DNA of 64,000 nt from Isoetes taiwanensis (GCA_021234155.1 JAJEKV010000665.1:1-64000), one strand, 5' to 3'. Shown: positions 20,219-32,410, numbered from the stretch's first letter. Numbers and translations are program-made. Notes: a model not told the origin generated them from the letters alone.

Positions 20219-22400
20219 TCAGTTATGTACAAAAGTGTGGGGAGTGATGAGAGAGGGATCCAGGACGTCATCATATTCATTTATGCCATCCTCATCACCT
20301 TCACTTCTTTCACTGTCACTTGAGGAAGTGCTTGAGTTATCTTCCTCATCACTATTAACAGATGGTGAAGCATTGCCACCACCTTCTTCATCCTCTTCTT
20401 CGTAATTACAAGCTTTTTTAAGCAAATTGATAGTCCTCCGGGCGTGAGCGATTGTCAGATTTCAATTTAAAATCATAGCACAATATAGTCACGTCATTAA
20501 GGTTCAGCTCATCCCTACAACCCACCTTCTTGGACTTTCTCCCTTTCCCTTGGCTTCTCATTTCTAACTCATATGTACCTTCAAAAGCATTTTCTGAGTG
20601 TGTTGCAAGCCAATGGATCTTGAGTTTAGTGACTAAGCCTTCCTCCTTGACTGTGTCAAGCACTTTTGCTATCCAGAAAGGTCGACCTTTGTCATCCTCC
20701 TCAGTTGGAAGAGCAATTAGCATACCTTTGGTAATTTCTGTGATATTACCTTGAGGCTCATTCCTGCGTCTTGGTCCGAGGTACATGACTCGATCCTCGT
20801 CTTCTTCTACTGCACATGCTAATGTAGCATTGCTTGGACCTGTTTGGTGCTGGGGTTGATGGAAGGTGTTAGGCCATTGAAATGGTTCTTGCAACTGTCT
20901 TAGAGCTATGTTTTGTACAACAATTTTCTGTTCGAGAAAGAAATTACTCCACCATATCCGATCTTCTTCTAAGAAGTACTTAAAGCCTGAGGAAATTCCA
21001 TTTTCAATGGCTTTTAAGGATGACGCTGGGGTACTTTTCTTCTGCTTGGACTCCTTAGGATTTTTGAGAGGAAGTTGCTCAGCACGTTCTATGAAGGAAG
21101 TGTCTGGAATATATTTAAGGAAGCGTAATCCCTCTGGTGGACTCCAGTCCTTAGTTGTAGTATACTTCTTCCCCTATAAGAAGCTTTGGCCATCCTTCAA
21201 GTAGAACTTGATGTGATGTTGGAAGGTGAGATCATTCAACTTGTTCACAGCTTGTTCTCTGTCTGAACGTTGAGAGAAAACAAACTTTCTGAAATCAGCA
21301 GTCTCTTGTTCGAACTAAAGTAGGAAGAGAAAAAGCCTTCTTCCTTCTAAAGTGCACAGAAAATCTGCTGAACATTTGGTCAATCTGATAATGAGTGTAG
21401 CCTACAAGTAAGAAACCGAGCTTCACTTTTCTAAAGATCCCTAGCTCCACTAACATGGCACAGTAAGCAAAGAGTGTTTGATTCTTGTTCTCTCTTGTAG
21501 TATTGTCAAGTTGCAAGTAAAGCACTGGTGGTAACTGCTCTTGCTCGCACAGGACTAAGAATTGTAATTGTGAGGTTCGGGTCACCATGCAAGTTTGGAT
21601 ACGTCAAAAATACTTTGCACTTTAGACTTCCTTTGAAGACCATAGCTCCTACAAGGTGGACCTTAACAAAGCATTCCTCTGGCACATCTTTAGGAATGTT
21701 CAAGAAATGGGGTAGAATAGTTTTTTTTTTATCCATTCCATCAATCACAACAGACATATATTGCAGTGGACGTTCAAGAGCTTTTTTTCTGTGCTTGGCA
21801 AGCTTTCTTCTCTCTGCTGCTTGTTGTTCACGATGTCTGGCAAGGTTCTCTTGCACAATATCTGTAAAAGAAATCAGGTCAAAGCATTTTCTTTAAAATA
21901 AGTGAGAGATTGGAGAGCATGAGCTTACTTCTTTCGACCTCTGTCTTTACAGTTTCTCGTTGACTCTTTAATTCTGCACACCTTGAGCAAACAAACATTC
22001 TATGTCTCCTGGGAATTTTCACAAGACCGAATTCACCTTTCCACAGTCTGATGAAGTGTGAGTAAGAGATGTGCTGTAGCTGAGTGCGAGTCTCTTTGTA
22101 CTCATTAAAAACATCTTTTTTGGTGATGTTATCAGTTAAATGATACATGTTGCTGTTAGACAGCTTCTCACATTCTCTGAAATATTTCTCCATCCATGAC
22201 ACAGCAGCAAGGGCATGCATGGTTACAACTCTTCTTGGTCCACAATGATCATCAATTGCTGGATTTTTGTCCAGTCTTTTGTGTATTCTAGACATTTTGG
22301 TGGACCCTAAACGGTGGACAACCATAAAGCATTTCTGGCAAACTTCTTCACGGTTAATGTAGTGCAAGAAGGTGTTGCGGGTCTGGTCTTACATGATAGG
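20219..22400 (-). pseudogene. DUF7869-like transposase-type gene, nearly intact
   Basis: Exon 1 (about 22400-21929) starts mid-frame and reads VCQKCFMVVHRLG, HISYSHFIRLWKGEFG and FVCSRCAELKSQRETV. A 67-bp GT-AG intron (21862-21928) follows. Exon 2 (21861-20219) has YMSVVIDGMDKKKTILPHF, DPNLTITIL, LYLQLDNTTRENKN and GFLLVGYTHYQIDQMFSRF. This order is that of DUF7869 proteins, and I infer an RNase H-type DDE fold from the spaced acidic residues. A C-terminal module follows (GRPFWIAKVLDTV, KLKIHWLATHSENAFEGTY), then an acidic, serine-rich tail ending HTFVHN and stop. Only two lesions are seen: a one-base frameshift near 21555 and an in-frame TAG at 21174-21176. The true 5' end lies beyond 22400 and is not recognised. 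Confidence 0.6.
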
Positions 22401-25340
22401 CCAAGTAGGCATTCTGGTCACCAATGTCATTGAACTCAGTAGTTGTCTCTAATTGCTCGTAATTTAGACATGTTAAATTTGTTGATGCAACCCAATGAGC
22501 AGCATTTACTTCTTAAAAGTCTTCTCATTTTATGCTCGTCCATAAGGTTTCTTCTTCTTACAGAGGAGCTGTTTCTTGTTATTTCATTCTCATGTTTCTT
22601 GTTTGGTCATTTCATGTGTTGTTGAAGGGGGATTGTTTTGTCTTGTTTTGTTTTCTTTTGTCTATGAATTGTACATGAACCAATAAGAGGCTTGCGAAGC
22701 TCAGTGCCTACACCAATTGGGATTGACATGATTATGTTTTTTGTCCAACACATTAGCCATTCATGAAGAATGCTTTGTGGAGTTATATTAGTAATGGAAA
22801 TTGTACAGGTCCTGTATGAATACATGCTTTCATTTTCCTTGTGAATGCATACAAATATTAAGAATAGAATATCCAATGGTACAAAAGAAGCAATTCGTGC
22901 TTTGGTAATATAACAATCGCATTTCGAGTATGCGCGTTTAAGTGCTTTGCTAATGTAGTAATCCCATTTCTAATATGCGCGTTTAAGTTGGTTGGTGTCA
23001 GTTAACTTTGGGTACAAACCATCAGGAAATTTAACAACATGTTGAAAGCATTTAACATATTAATGGAAAACCAAGGGCATTGTTACAATATAATGCCATT
23101 ATTACAATATGTTGTAGCCTATAAGCAAGAACTTGTGTCATTCCTCTGCACCAACGCAGACCATAAGTCCAGAACATCTTATCAAATTGTATCTCACTTT
23201 AGAGCCTTTGACTGCATTTTGAGCTTTATATTATGGCTTCAGTACTTTATATGGATAGTGACATGCTTTTCTATATAAGGAATAGTCGATGATGCCTTTC
23301 ACTTTATGTGGATCAATAAAACCACAATCCCATATATTGCTCCGCCTCTCGTGTAACTATGCCCTTCAACCTTCAAGGCTTTCAGCTTTGTCATGGGTCG
23401 TTCTTAACAATGACCGAATGTTTGCATCATGGACAATAAGGAAAGCAGAACTCCAGGCCCTTCAATGGATGCCACCTCGGTGTTCCTTAGAATCTTTATG
23501 GTGTTCACACAATCTTCGAATCCATACAATGGATTTCTTTTCCTTATACTGAAATTACATATGAAGATCCAAAAGCCTAGTCTGAACATGGTTTGCAATT
23601 CCACGTCCCTTTCCTCGTCAGTAGTTATCGGATTGTGATGATTGCATGCTCGTCCACGACATTCACATTCAATGCCCTGTAACTGTTAGATGTTGCTCGT
23701 AGCAATTCCCATATTGGATTAGAATGAGCACATGCATCTCATTTCTAGGAGCCGTGAACAAACAAGTTGATTTCTGGATCGCTTTTGTTGAATTTGGATT
23801 GGGTATGTCAATAGCATCCCCGCTTGGTGCACGCTTGATGCCACTAGATGATGTAATCTGCACTATCGCACTAGTTAATGGGATCCAAAAGGAACGAGGA
23901 CAAGCAATAGAGCTTTACTTGTTGGTGGTTCCAAGGCTCGCTCCTGCACCATTTTTATATATGGAAAAAGGTTTTTTGCCTATATGGCAAAAAAGGGTTT
24001 TTTGTCTTTTTCGAACATAAAGGCACCTTTTTGTGAAAATGCAAAATATTGCCTATTTAAAAAATTGGGATAGCAAAGTATTCATTTGGAGGGTCTGCGA
24101 AAGCGTTTGTGCATGAAGACATCGCCGATTGTGTTGTGCTCTGCAGTGTAGGTAAAGTTATTCTTCATTCCACTCGCATTCCTAGTCTTGCAATTTTAAA
24201 GTAGGATGAAGTGGAAGCGGGTTCTGTTATAGATAAAGATGGTTGTTTCTAGCGATGGCCATTTCTAGGTGCAAGATCGGGCATTCCGCCATAGCTAATT
24301 TCTGAGCAAGATGCAGAATGCGACCTGGAAATGAGACTCACTATTGATTTTGTTTGCCAAAGCTTACATAGTTGTGCTAGAGGCTAACCGTTATATATGG
24401 TCTAACCGCAGCTCAAGAACAATGGTTTCTGACCCTTTTTTGCTTGGTCTAGCGCAATCTTTTTTTTCGGATTTCTTGCTTTCTTCGCCAGCTGAGGGTT
24501 TTAATCTAGATGGTTTTTGAATTAGATTGATCCACCTAAGGAGCCACAAGCATTATATGGTCAAAGTTTAGGCACACTAAAATTGGTAAAATGATTGTTT
24601 CAACAAATTCTCAGGGTTGCTCTCCTCACAATGCATCTGGTTCAATATCATGTTGTAACTCAAATGTTACAATTGTTAAAACGAATCGTCCTTTGTTGGT
24701 AGCTATCCACCACATCCCTAACAAGATTCTAAAGCCATCTACATCGTCTTTATCCTTTACAGTGGCAGAACAAAATGCTAAAGTCAACAAAATAATGAAG
24801 ATTATCTTTAATGCACATCTGCAGCAGAGCTTTGCATGTAAAGATAGGTATATTTAAACTTTGCATGTCCAATAAAAATGTGGATGGGATTCTTTCCCAG
24901 TGGACTTAAGGATAAATATGCTTGAGATGCAAATTAGATTACAAATTATCCCATGTGACTGGCTTATTGATTTGCCACGCTACAAAGACAAACTAAGCAC
25001 TGCAGCATGGGATATATCAGCAAGATCAGATATGAAGCATCAACCTTCAAAAGGCATGCCTCAAACGATGTTTGGTTTCTATAATATGACAAGGCATTTA
25101 TCACCTACACATTGGCTCATGAATTTGCTTCCAAAAGCTGTTGGAAGATAATTCACCGAAAACGTTACAGTGGCATCGCCTGCTATGAAGAACTTGCTAA
25201 GCAATGTAGTGTAAACCACATAAAAACACAAAGAAATGATGAAGAATATATATGCTTTGAACCACCTGGCAAAGAAATGTTAATGTCTGCACTTTTGTTG
25301 CTTTCCTCATTCCCTTGGTTGTTTGGCCAGCAAATGGTCA
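22401..25340. other. Intergenic; a few short frames of unknown nature
   Basis: No family recognised. Possible protein-like stretches are 23404-23604 (-), 24591-24857 (+) and 24900-25151 (+), but none shows a motif I can name and none has convincing splice neighbours. Upstream exons of the DUF7869-like gene could lie in the first few hundred bases. Confidence 0.4.
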
Positions 25341-25344
25341 TGCC

Positions 25345-25819
25345 CTAAGACTGCATATTGTCACTCGAAGTTTTGGGACTGATCGGACTTTTTTTTAGAG
25401 GACTTTTTGGACTTTTGGACCCAACCACTTCAACCTTCATGGGATGTGGTAGGAGAGGAGATGTTGTTACTCCAGTGGCATTTTGTCCAGTTACAACAAC
25501 AACATCACTGTTACTAGTAGGTGGTCTAACAACAATGTTCCTGTGGCTCTCTGCAATAAAGCTTGCCACAACCACCTGCAACAACCGACCAATTTCTAAG
25601 GTTGTCAAAGAGCAAAGTTCTATTTCTAAGCATACACAATTATAAACTTTAATGCATACCTACACAAGAGTAGTTGCCATAAGAAGACCAGCAACACTGC
25701 CGCCAATAACACGACCATCTAGTCCTGCTAATGAGATGGTAAGCCCACCACTTCTACTTTTGGTGTTCCCATTTTCAGTAAGAAAAAATGAAACAGAACG
25801 GAGAGGATCTCAAATCGAC
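25345..25819 (-). pseudogene. AHL-family (AT-hook, PPC/DUF296 domain) pseudogene, last two exons
   Basis: AHL proteins bind AT-rich DNA in the nucleus and assemble through the PPC domain. Exon 25819-25660 reads GRFEILS, then after a frameshift SRSGGLTISLAGLDGRVIGG and VAGLLMATTLV. Exon 25575-25345 reads VVVASFIAES and ends in a Ser/Pro/Lys-rich tail. Acceptor AG (25820-25821), donor GT (25658-25659) and the next acceptor (25576-25577) are all in place. The last codon of the first exon is TAG where PPC proteins have Gln (CAG), and there is a frameshift after EILS. The AT-hook exons, expected at higher coordinates, were not found. The intron in the PPC region fits the intron-containing AHL clade. 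Confidence 0.7.
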
Positions 25820-26174
25820 CTACATAACACACAGCTTTGCTCAATTTTCTTGCGCAATACACGCTAAACCTAATGACAATACATGCTAAAAGCACAAGAA
25901 GAAGAAGACTATTTAAGACCAAGGCTTATATATTAGCAAACATTCATGTGGCTCTTCCCCTTGTCTGTCTTTTATATTTTGAAATAGGCATATGCATATC
26001 AAATAATGCAACAATACTTTTGGCTTAATTAACAAGTCAATGGATCAGCCAAATTGGTGATAATCATGACATTAAATGCTTGGAATGACCTTAAGTGAAC
26101 ACAACTTTAAAGACAGATCAGGGTTCCGAATTTTATAAAACCAAAGGCAAGCATGAATATGACATCTCAAATTA

Positions 26175-26340
26175 GATAAGATAAGAAGTATTTTAACGTC
26201 CATGAGAACCCACTAGGTTATGGGACCAGAACAAAGAAAAAGGGCAAAAGCCCAAACAGTAGGACTATGCCCCATAAGAAATCACAACTAGGGGTGGAAT
26301 TCCAATACAAAGGAAAAGAACACTAGAACCAACAAAAAGC
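26175..26340 (-). mobile_element. LINE 3'-end fragment (pentamer-tail family)
   Basis: On the plus strand, AGATAAGATAAGAAG is followed by TTTTAACGTCCATGAGAACC and then TTATGGGACC. This is the reverse complement of the 3' end of the LINE that finishes at 55327 and of copies near 46.5 and 60.2 kb. It is diverged from them. Confidence 0.6.
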
Positions 26341-26386
26341 AATATAGATGTTGGATGCGATATGACGAATATCCTAGCCAGGGATT

Positions 26387-26683
26387 CTAAGGCCATTGAT
26401 CGCAGATAATGGCCGCGGCCTCCTCCTCAGATCTTCGCCTTTTTTTTTTTTTTTGCAGCCTAGCCTCTCGTACTATGCACAACTCTCCTCGTCGTCTGGT
26501 GAGCTGTACAGAGGAGAGATCTTCCTGAACAAATAAAGGAGTATTCTTCAAGTGGCTACCATGCTGAAGGACATACAGTCTGTCAGAAGAAGTCATGAAC
26601 CGCACAACAATATGACGAGGTCGATCGGGTCTCTGGGCTCCAACTCTTTGGGCTGTGCCGATGCCAAAGTTGCTAATGTGCAT
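26387..26683 (-). pseudogene. LINE ORF1-like RNA-binding fragment
   Basis: Reads RPDRPRHIVVRFMTSSDRLY then LFVQEDLSSVQLTRRRGELC and a Lys/Arg run. This is the RPRxIxVRF...R...V..EDLS pattern of L1-type ORF1 proteins, which coat element RNA. Start and frame upstream are unclear. The LINE 3' end at 26175-26340 lies directly downstream in the same orientation, so ORF2 is absent between them. Confidence 0.55.
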
Positions 26684-26699
26684 GGTGTCTCGCGAAGAA

Positions 26700-28550
26700 C
26701 TGCATTGCCTTGTTCAATGTCCGAGCAAGAATTGCTTTCAAGTATCCTCACCAGACGCTTAAATTTAGGCTCCCTGCCTTGCTGGTGGTCGTATGAAAGC
26801 TAGAGCATGCTCGCCGTCTGCGGAGGGATTGTGTCCGAACCTAGGGGCTGCAAATCGGGCCATCATAGTATCTATACAAGAGGGTGAGCCTCAGATGGTC
26901 AATGACATCCGCTTTTGTGTGGCTCCGGCCAGTGTGTGCCATCCCATACATGCACAATGGCTTGGTTGGGGGTGCTTCTCACGCAGTAATTCGCAGGAAC
27001 TCGAAGAAAGCAAAATCAAAATTTGAAGGAATTGTTTACCTTCCAATAGAACAAGAAATTAACATCGCCTGCTCCAATGTTTGGGGATAAGATATCATGC
27101 TCGATTGGGAGAGTCGTGGGTTCAATTGGTCTCAAGCTCACGTAACTAGCCTAGAAGATCCCGGTGAAGGTGCTAGAACTTTTTAGATCTGGGCTCTTTG
27201 GTCATGGTGTAGACGAGGCAACTAAACCTGCTTCACAAATAAATCTACTTCCACCCAATCTGATTCAGCTAAATTGTAGTGGGCCTGCTCAAAGCCCCCT
27301 TCGATCTGATAATCGCTATTTGATTCTAGTGATGCCCTGAAGCCTGTAGACTTGGTGCTCTTGTGTCTTGAAGAAACCATGTTTGAATAGATCTTTTAGA
27401 AACCTTCCAAATTTCATTTTATGTCTCCGAGTGCTAGTCATAGTCTGCAACCTCTCCATAGCCATTTTTTCATTACCCTCCTCCTTTATCTGATCAAACA
27501 TGTGCGCGGCAAGATATCTATGCTAAGGTGCGTATAAGGTCCACAATAGTATGATGTAATAAGTCTATACCATAGACGTGAAACAAACCCAAGAACATGC
27601 TAGTGCTTAGGCACCTGTATCTCGTGCACAGCATTGGGCACTCCATCATGTATTTGTGAATGCCATGATCCATAATTTTCTTTACATATGTAACTTGCGT
27701 TTTCCTTCAAATATTCTTATAGTAGTACTTCCCATCATTTGCAGCACCTACCACAAGGTCGCTTCTTCTACATGGTACCTTTTCCACCCTGCATGCATCT
27801 GCAGCTCTTGTGACTATGAAGCACACAACCTTGCTTTGAGTTTCTATCTAACATCTCTGATCTACTTTCTCTTACTTAATTGAGTATAGTTTGTTCAAGA
27901 AACTTGACATCTCCTTTATTTTTCCTATTGGGTATCCATGCAAAGTTGTCATCTAAACTTCCATAAGAGACATTGTCCACTTGGCACTAATGGCATGCTT
28001 GTATGCCGCTTGTTCTCATATCCATTGCGGTATTGGAAGGAGTCCAAGATGTCATGTTGCTACCAGAGTGACTCTAGCAGGGTACGAGAATATGCATTGC
28101 TACTTCATCATAAATGAATTTAGGCAAGATAGCTACCATAGTGACTCTAGCATGGTATGAGAACATGCATTGGATTGCATTAATAAATGAGTTTAACCAA
28201 GATTTATCTTTGAGAGGCAACTATTTATCTCTAACATACAACAAGTCCCATTACATGTGCATTCTAGTTATGCTACTTTGTGAATATAGGGGTATAACCT
28301 ATTTGTTTCTTCTGCCAAATTGTACATATGGAAAATGCAAATAATGCAGGATGTGAGTTTGAAAACATTGTAAGGTTACATAATTAAGTATAAAAAATTT
28401 ATATTAAATTCAATTAATATAGTTCACGATATAATTTGCACATTACAAAATACACTGACTCAATTCACCACAAATTAAAAGACTTAAAAATATCGCAACA
28501 GAAAACGAAGTCTTTAATTGTTGCTATGCTCACTTCTCGAGCGATTGGCC
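26700..28550. other. Intergenic
   Basis: No gene recognised. A plus frame at 26793-27026 and a minus frame at 27316-27501 lack motifs. A direct repeat of about 25 bp (TACCATAGTGACTCTAGCA and TACCAGAGTGACTCTAGCA) lies near 28058 and 28131. Confidence 0.45.
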
Positions 28551-28556
28551 TCGTCT

Positions 28557-29247
28557 TCATCTCCATCTACCTGTATTATAGCATATCGCAACAATTAGAT
28601 CATTATAGTCGCAAATAATTATGTAGTGAATGATACATACATTCATAGCCAAACCTAAGGTGGTCTTTAATCCATTTTTAATTTGGGCCAAACCTAAATG
28701 TTCGTTCCTCTTCTTAATCGATGTAACTAACTGGTCCAAAACTGGCAAAAGAACAGCATTTGCATCTACCTGGACCGAAAGCGTCACACCGTCGTTCTCA
28801 CGCATTAGAAGGATGTTCAAGAGGGCTCCAAGGATCTTTTCCTTAGACTCAGGCACCATGTCAGTCTCTAAAAAATTCCTTAGAAACGGAATGACGACCT
28901 CTTTAAGTTTTAACGGAATGGGATTTTCAATTTCAGATGCTGCATCACTGTGTTGCCTTAACTTCTGATCCAGTTCGAAAGCCAAAATGCCTATGCACTC
29001 AGCCGCTAAAACCTTGCACTCCCTGTGCACCAATGTTGATTGCAAAACATTTATGAGCAACTGAAGGAATTCAGGAATACGGTCATGACTTGGGGTTTTG
29101 CATTTGCAGTAGCTTTGCAAACCCTTGAGCGCAGCCACTTGTTTAATAGAACTGACAGGCTCCGAGTCCGAAGGCACTTCACGTCTCAAAGATTCATCGA
29201 TGATTTTGATCAAATCTCTCCTCCTAAACCACTGTCCAGGAAGTCCA
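28557..29247 (-). pseudogene. Helical-repeat (ARM-like) membrane protein gene, copy 1, C-terminal exon
   Basis: An open frame of about 218 residues reads EFLQLLINVLQSTLVHRECK, VLAAECIGILAFELDQKLRQ, FLRNFLETDMVPESKEKILG and NEHLGLAQIKNGLKTTLGLA. These are repeated amphipathic helices of the ARM type seen in plant membrane-associated ARM proteins; the exact family is not certain. A splice donor probably ends the homology near 28650. At 29247 the coding sequence is cut by the copia element and resumes at 33939 on the same strand, in frame around CPVTVC / GLPGQWF. Confidence 0.55.
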
Positions 29248-29252
29248 CAAAC
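29248..29252 (+). repeat. Copia target-site duplication, left (CAAAC)
   Basis: CAAAC precedes the TGTTGAAGG start of the left LTR and is repeated at 33934-33938. Confidence 0.85.
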
Positions 29253-29502
29253 TGTTGAAGGAATTCTATTGATCCAAGAGGAGATTACAACAAGAACCAG
29301 CCGGAGAGGCAGGCGCTAAAACAAGAAACGAAGAGCAAGAACTAATGCTACGAATGCATGAAACAACATCTATGCTACCACTATAAATAGTGGTCTCCTG
29401 TATCTAAACATGATTAGATCTGCATGATTCCCCGTTGAGTTCGTTGAGAACCACCGAGATTCATGCGCCGACATTGCGACGTGTCTTTTTTCGCATACAA
29501 CA
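29253..29502 (-). repeat. Copia 3' LTR (left)
   Basis: Plus-strand TGTTGAAGGAATTC...CATACAACA aligns with 33685-33933. It contains the near-palindrome CCACTATAAATAGTGG near 29379-29394, a likely TATA region. Confidence 0.88.
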
Positions 29503-29512
29503 CCCCACTCGA
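29503..29512 (-). other. Copia polypurine tract
   Basis: On the minus strand GAGTGGGGTG lies immediately before the LTR start TGTTGTATG, the expected plus-strand primer site. Confidence 0.6.
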
Positions 29513-29599
29513 TTCCGGGGATGAATCTCGACCCCCACCTCGAAGTTGCATGCCGATTTGAGTAATAAATTTGAGTGTTTTGGTGGGCTAAGGCCTTGG

Positions 29600-30185
29600 T
29601 GAAAACGTCTGCAGCCATTTCGCCGGGCTTGGGCGTTAGTTAACCGAATGAAACCATCTCGTGACAAGGTTCCTGACAAAATGATATTTGATGTCGATGT
29701 GTTTAACCCGTCGGTGGAGAACGGGATTATGAGCTATGGCTACTGCCCCCTGATTGTCCACGTGAATTAAGGTGTTGCTTGTATCAGCAAAACCAAGATT
29801 AGCACAGGGCGCTGCAGCCATACGGCTTCCTTAGAGGCATGGTGGAGGGCTACGATTCCTTTTCTGCTAGAGAGAGACACACATGATTGTTTGAGCTGCT
29901 CCAACCGATGGGCCCTCCAAAGAAGAATGAAGACATATCCAGAGATGGATTTTTTGGGTCATGTTGGTCTGCGAGCCCAATCAAGATCAGAATACCCATG
30001 CAAGGGAATGGAGTGACAATCAGCTGCATAACGAATTCCAAGTTGGAGAGACCCGGCAATGTAGCGAAGCACACGCTTGAGGGAGGCACAGTGAGTGTTC
30101 CTTGGAGAGGTAGAAAACTGACTTAGCTTACATAATGGCAGAGCAAGGTCTGGTCGAGTGGATATGGCAGCAAAATTAATCATTC
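29600..30185 (-). pseudogene. Copia RNase H
   Basis: Frames read MINFAAISTRPDLALPLCKL and RVLRYIAGSLQLGIRYAADC, then YSDLDWA (the usual Y-S-D-x-D-W-A with catalytic Asp), VAIAHNPVLHRRVKHIDIKY (the H-x-R-x-K-H-I-D block), FHFVRN and TKALA. The domain is broken by frame changes near 29850-29960. Confidence 0.85.
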
Positions 30186-30318
30186 CAAGAATTTGACGGT
30201 AATGATCGCGAATGAAATGGAGAAACTTCTGGATCAGTAGGATTCAAGTGAAGGCCAAACTCCATAGGTGTGGTAACGGGATTGCAATCTTGCAAATGGA
30301 AACGGTGAAGCAAATCAG

Positions 30319-30970
30319 TCAAATACTTGGTTTGGGTGAGGGACAGAGTGCCAAGAGATTGAGAATAGGAGATCTCAAGACCAAGGAAGTAGTGGATGGA
30401 ACCGGAGATCCTTCATGCTTAAAATGGGAATTAAGCCGAAGTTTTGAGAGTAGCAAGGTCGATTCAGAGGCTGCCACAATGAGGAGGTCATCCACGTAGC
30501 ATAAGACAATGAGGAAGGAGGGCTGGAGCTGAACATAAACACCGGGATCAGCCTCACCACGCTGGAAATTGAGTTGGAGGAGGGTCTGATCAAGCCCGGT
30601 ATACCAAGATCTTGAAGCTTGCCCGTAAAACCATAGAGTGCTTTGTGCAAACGCATGCACTGTGGTTGGATCGGAAGAAATAAAACCTTGGGGCTGTTCA
30701 AGATATACCTCCTCTTGAAGATCACCGCTGAGAAAAGCATTGTGTAACGCCCATTTGATGGATATACATTCGCCGGGACGAGGCATAAGATAAGATGGTT
30801 CTAATGGAGACCATTTTTGCCACAGGTGCATATGTTTCCTCAAAATCGAGGCCTTCAATTTGATTGAAACCAAGGCGTATGACAAAGGCGAAGCTTTGAA
30901 GCGAGCAATGGAGCCATTTGGATGGTACTTCAACTTAAATACCCATTTGCTGGTCACCATCGGGCATGCG
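30319..30970 (-). pseudogene. Copia reverse transcriptase
   Basis: Reads TSKWVFKLKYHPNGSIARFK, ALHNAFLSGDLQEEVYLEQP, QGFISSD, LYGFTGKLQ in another frame and LIVLCYVDDLLIVAASE. YVDD is the copia catalytic box and both aspartates are kept. Frame changes inside the domain make it inactive. The gene order integrase-RT-RNase H identifies Ty1/copia. Confidence 0.88.
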
Positions 30971-31399
30971 CCGGACGGAGACCAAAGACCAAGTGCCGGG
31001 CTGCATGTATTGAATCGATCTCTTCATGCATGGCTGCTTCCCAATCCCTTTGAAAGGTCCATTTATGGCTTCGTAATATGAGAGAGGTTCAGTGGAAAGG
31101 ATCTGGGAAACAAAAGTGTAATCGGATGCCCAAACAGGAGGTTTTTGTGGCTTAATGGGTCGGATGGAGGAGGTGGAGAGGTGGGTTGCTGGATGGAAGT
31201 GAAGGGGAGGCATGTGCTCGAGAGAGAGAGCGTGCTCGGGAGAGGGATCTGTGGGCTCGGGAGGCAAAGCCATGGATGGGTCGGAAGATGGGAGTGGAGT
31301 GGGCAAATGGAGATGAAATGGGAGGAGTAGGCACTGAGGGTGAAGGCTCAAGAGGATAATCAACAAGAAGGAAATCAGGAAGGTAAAGGAGTATGATGG

Positions 31400-32410
31400 C
31401 AGGGGAGTATCTTCTAAAAACTTACATGGCAGCCTTTTATGATTAGCTTGTGAGATTGGAGATCATAGAGTCGATAGGTTTTGCTATTCTTATCATATCC
31501 AAGGAACATGCGTGGAATGGATTTTGCGCATGCCTTTAGTGGGACGCTGGGGAAGTAAAACATATGCTTGGCATCCAAACACACCGGAGATGTTTCAATG
31601 AGATTGATCGGGAAGACCATAGCTCTTCGTGAACTGATGGGCAATGCTTCGCGGAGGAGTATGGTTCGTGAGATAGGCAAAGAAGTGAAAATGGCCTCCC
31701 CAAAAACGAATGGGAACATTCATGTTGATGAGAAGTGTGCGCACCATCTCTAAAATAGTGCGGTTTGCTCGCTCAACGCTACCCATTTTGCTCGGGATGA
31801 ATTAGTAACCGAATTGGTGTTGAATGCCATGATCCGCATTTATTAAGCTGAAACATTTTGAAATAAACTCGCCTACCTGGCCGCGAAGAGTGATAAGCTT
31901 GTGACCACCGGCTCTTTCTCGCAAATTTGTGAAAACCATGAATTGAGAAAATGTGTCACTTTTGCTAACAATGAGATATGGAAAAAGCTTGCGGTATGGT
32001 CATCTAAAAACAAAAGCATGTAGCGGCAACCATCGCTACTAGGTTCAAAACGGGCCACACAAGTCACCGCGGGACCAAGGCTAGTGGATGAGAGGCACCG
32101 GAATCGAAGGAGAGAAGTGGGTGCGGGTAAGCTTCCCCGCATGCAAAAGTGCAGAGCAGCTTGTTTGGGTGGTGAAACAGTGGGAGAAGGCCTCTGGATG
32201 TGAGGAGTTGAAAACGTGAAGAAGATGGATGGCCAAGACGCATGCCGAGAAAAAGAAGGGGAGGATGCAATTGTAGAGGCAAGGCATGCAACTTGAAAGA
32301 GAGAGGTTGCTTATACTGCATTGCCAAGACGCGGATCCGTTGAGGACGACATGCCCATGAGAGTCCGGAACCGGCAACAATTAGTCGGAAAAGAAACTTG
32401 GAAACCAAGA
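31400..32410 (-). pseudogene. Copia integrase
   Basis: Late core reads GSVERANRTILEMVRTLLIN (the E-x-x-N...R-x-L-L-x-x box) and HTPPRSIA, then ACAKSIPRMFLGYDKNSKTY from the C-terminal region. The segment 32142-31873 carries GCRYMLLFLDDHTASFFHIS, the first catalytic Asp region. The parts are in different frames, so the integrase is dead. Confidence 0.8.

Noticed and set aside
26430-26450. Poly(T) run as the tail of a minus-strand retroelement
   Set aside because: It encodes the Lys run of the ORF1-like frame and is not at an element boundary.
30860-31330. Plus-strand frames at 30860-31330 as genes
   Set aside because: They are shadows of the minus-strand copia integrase-RT linker.
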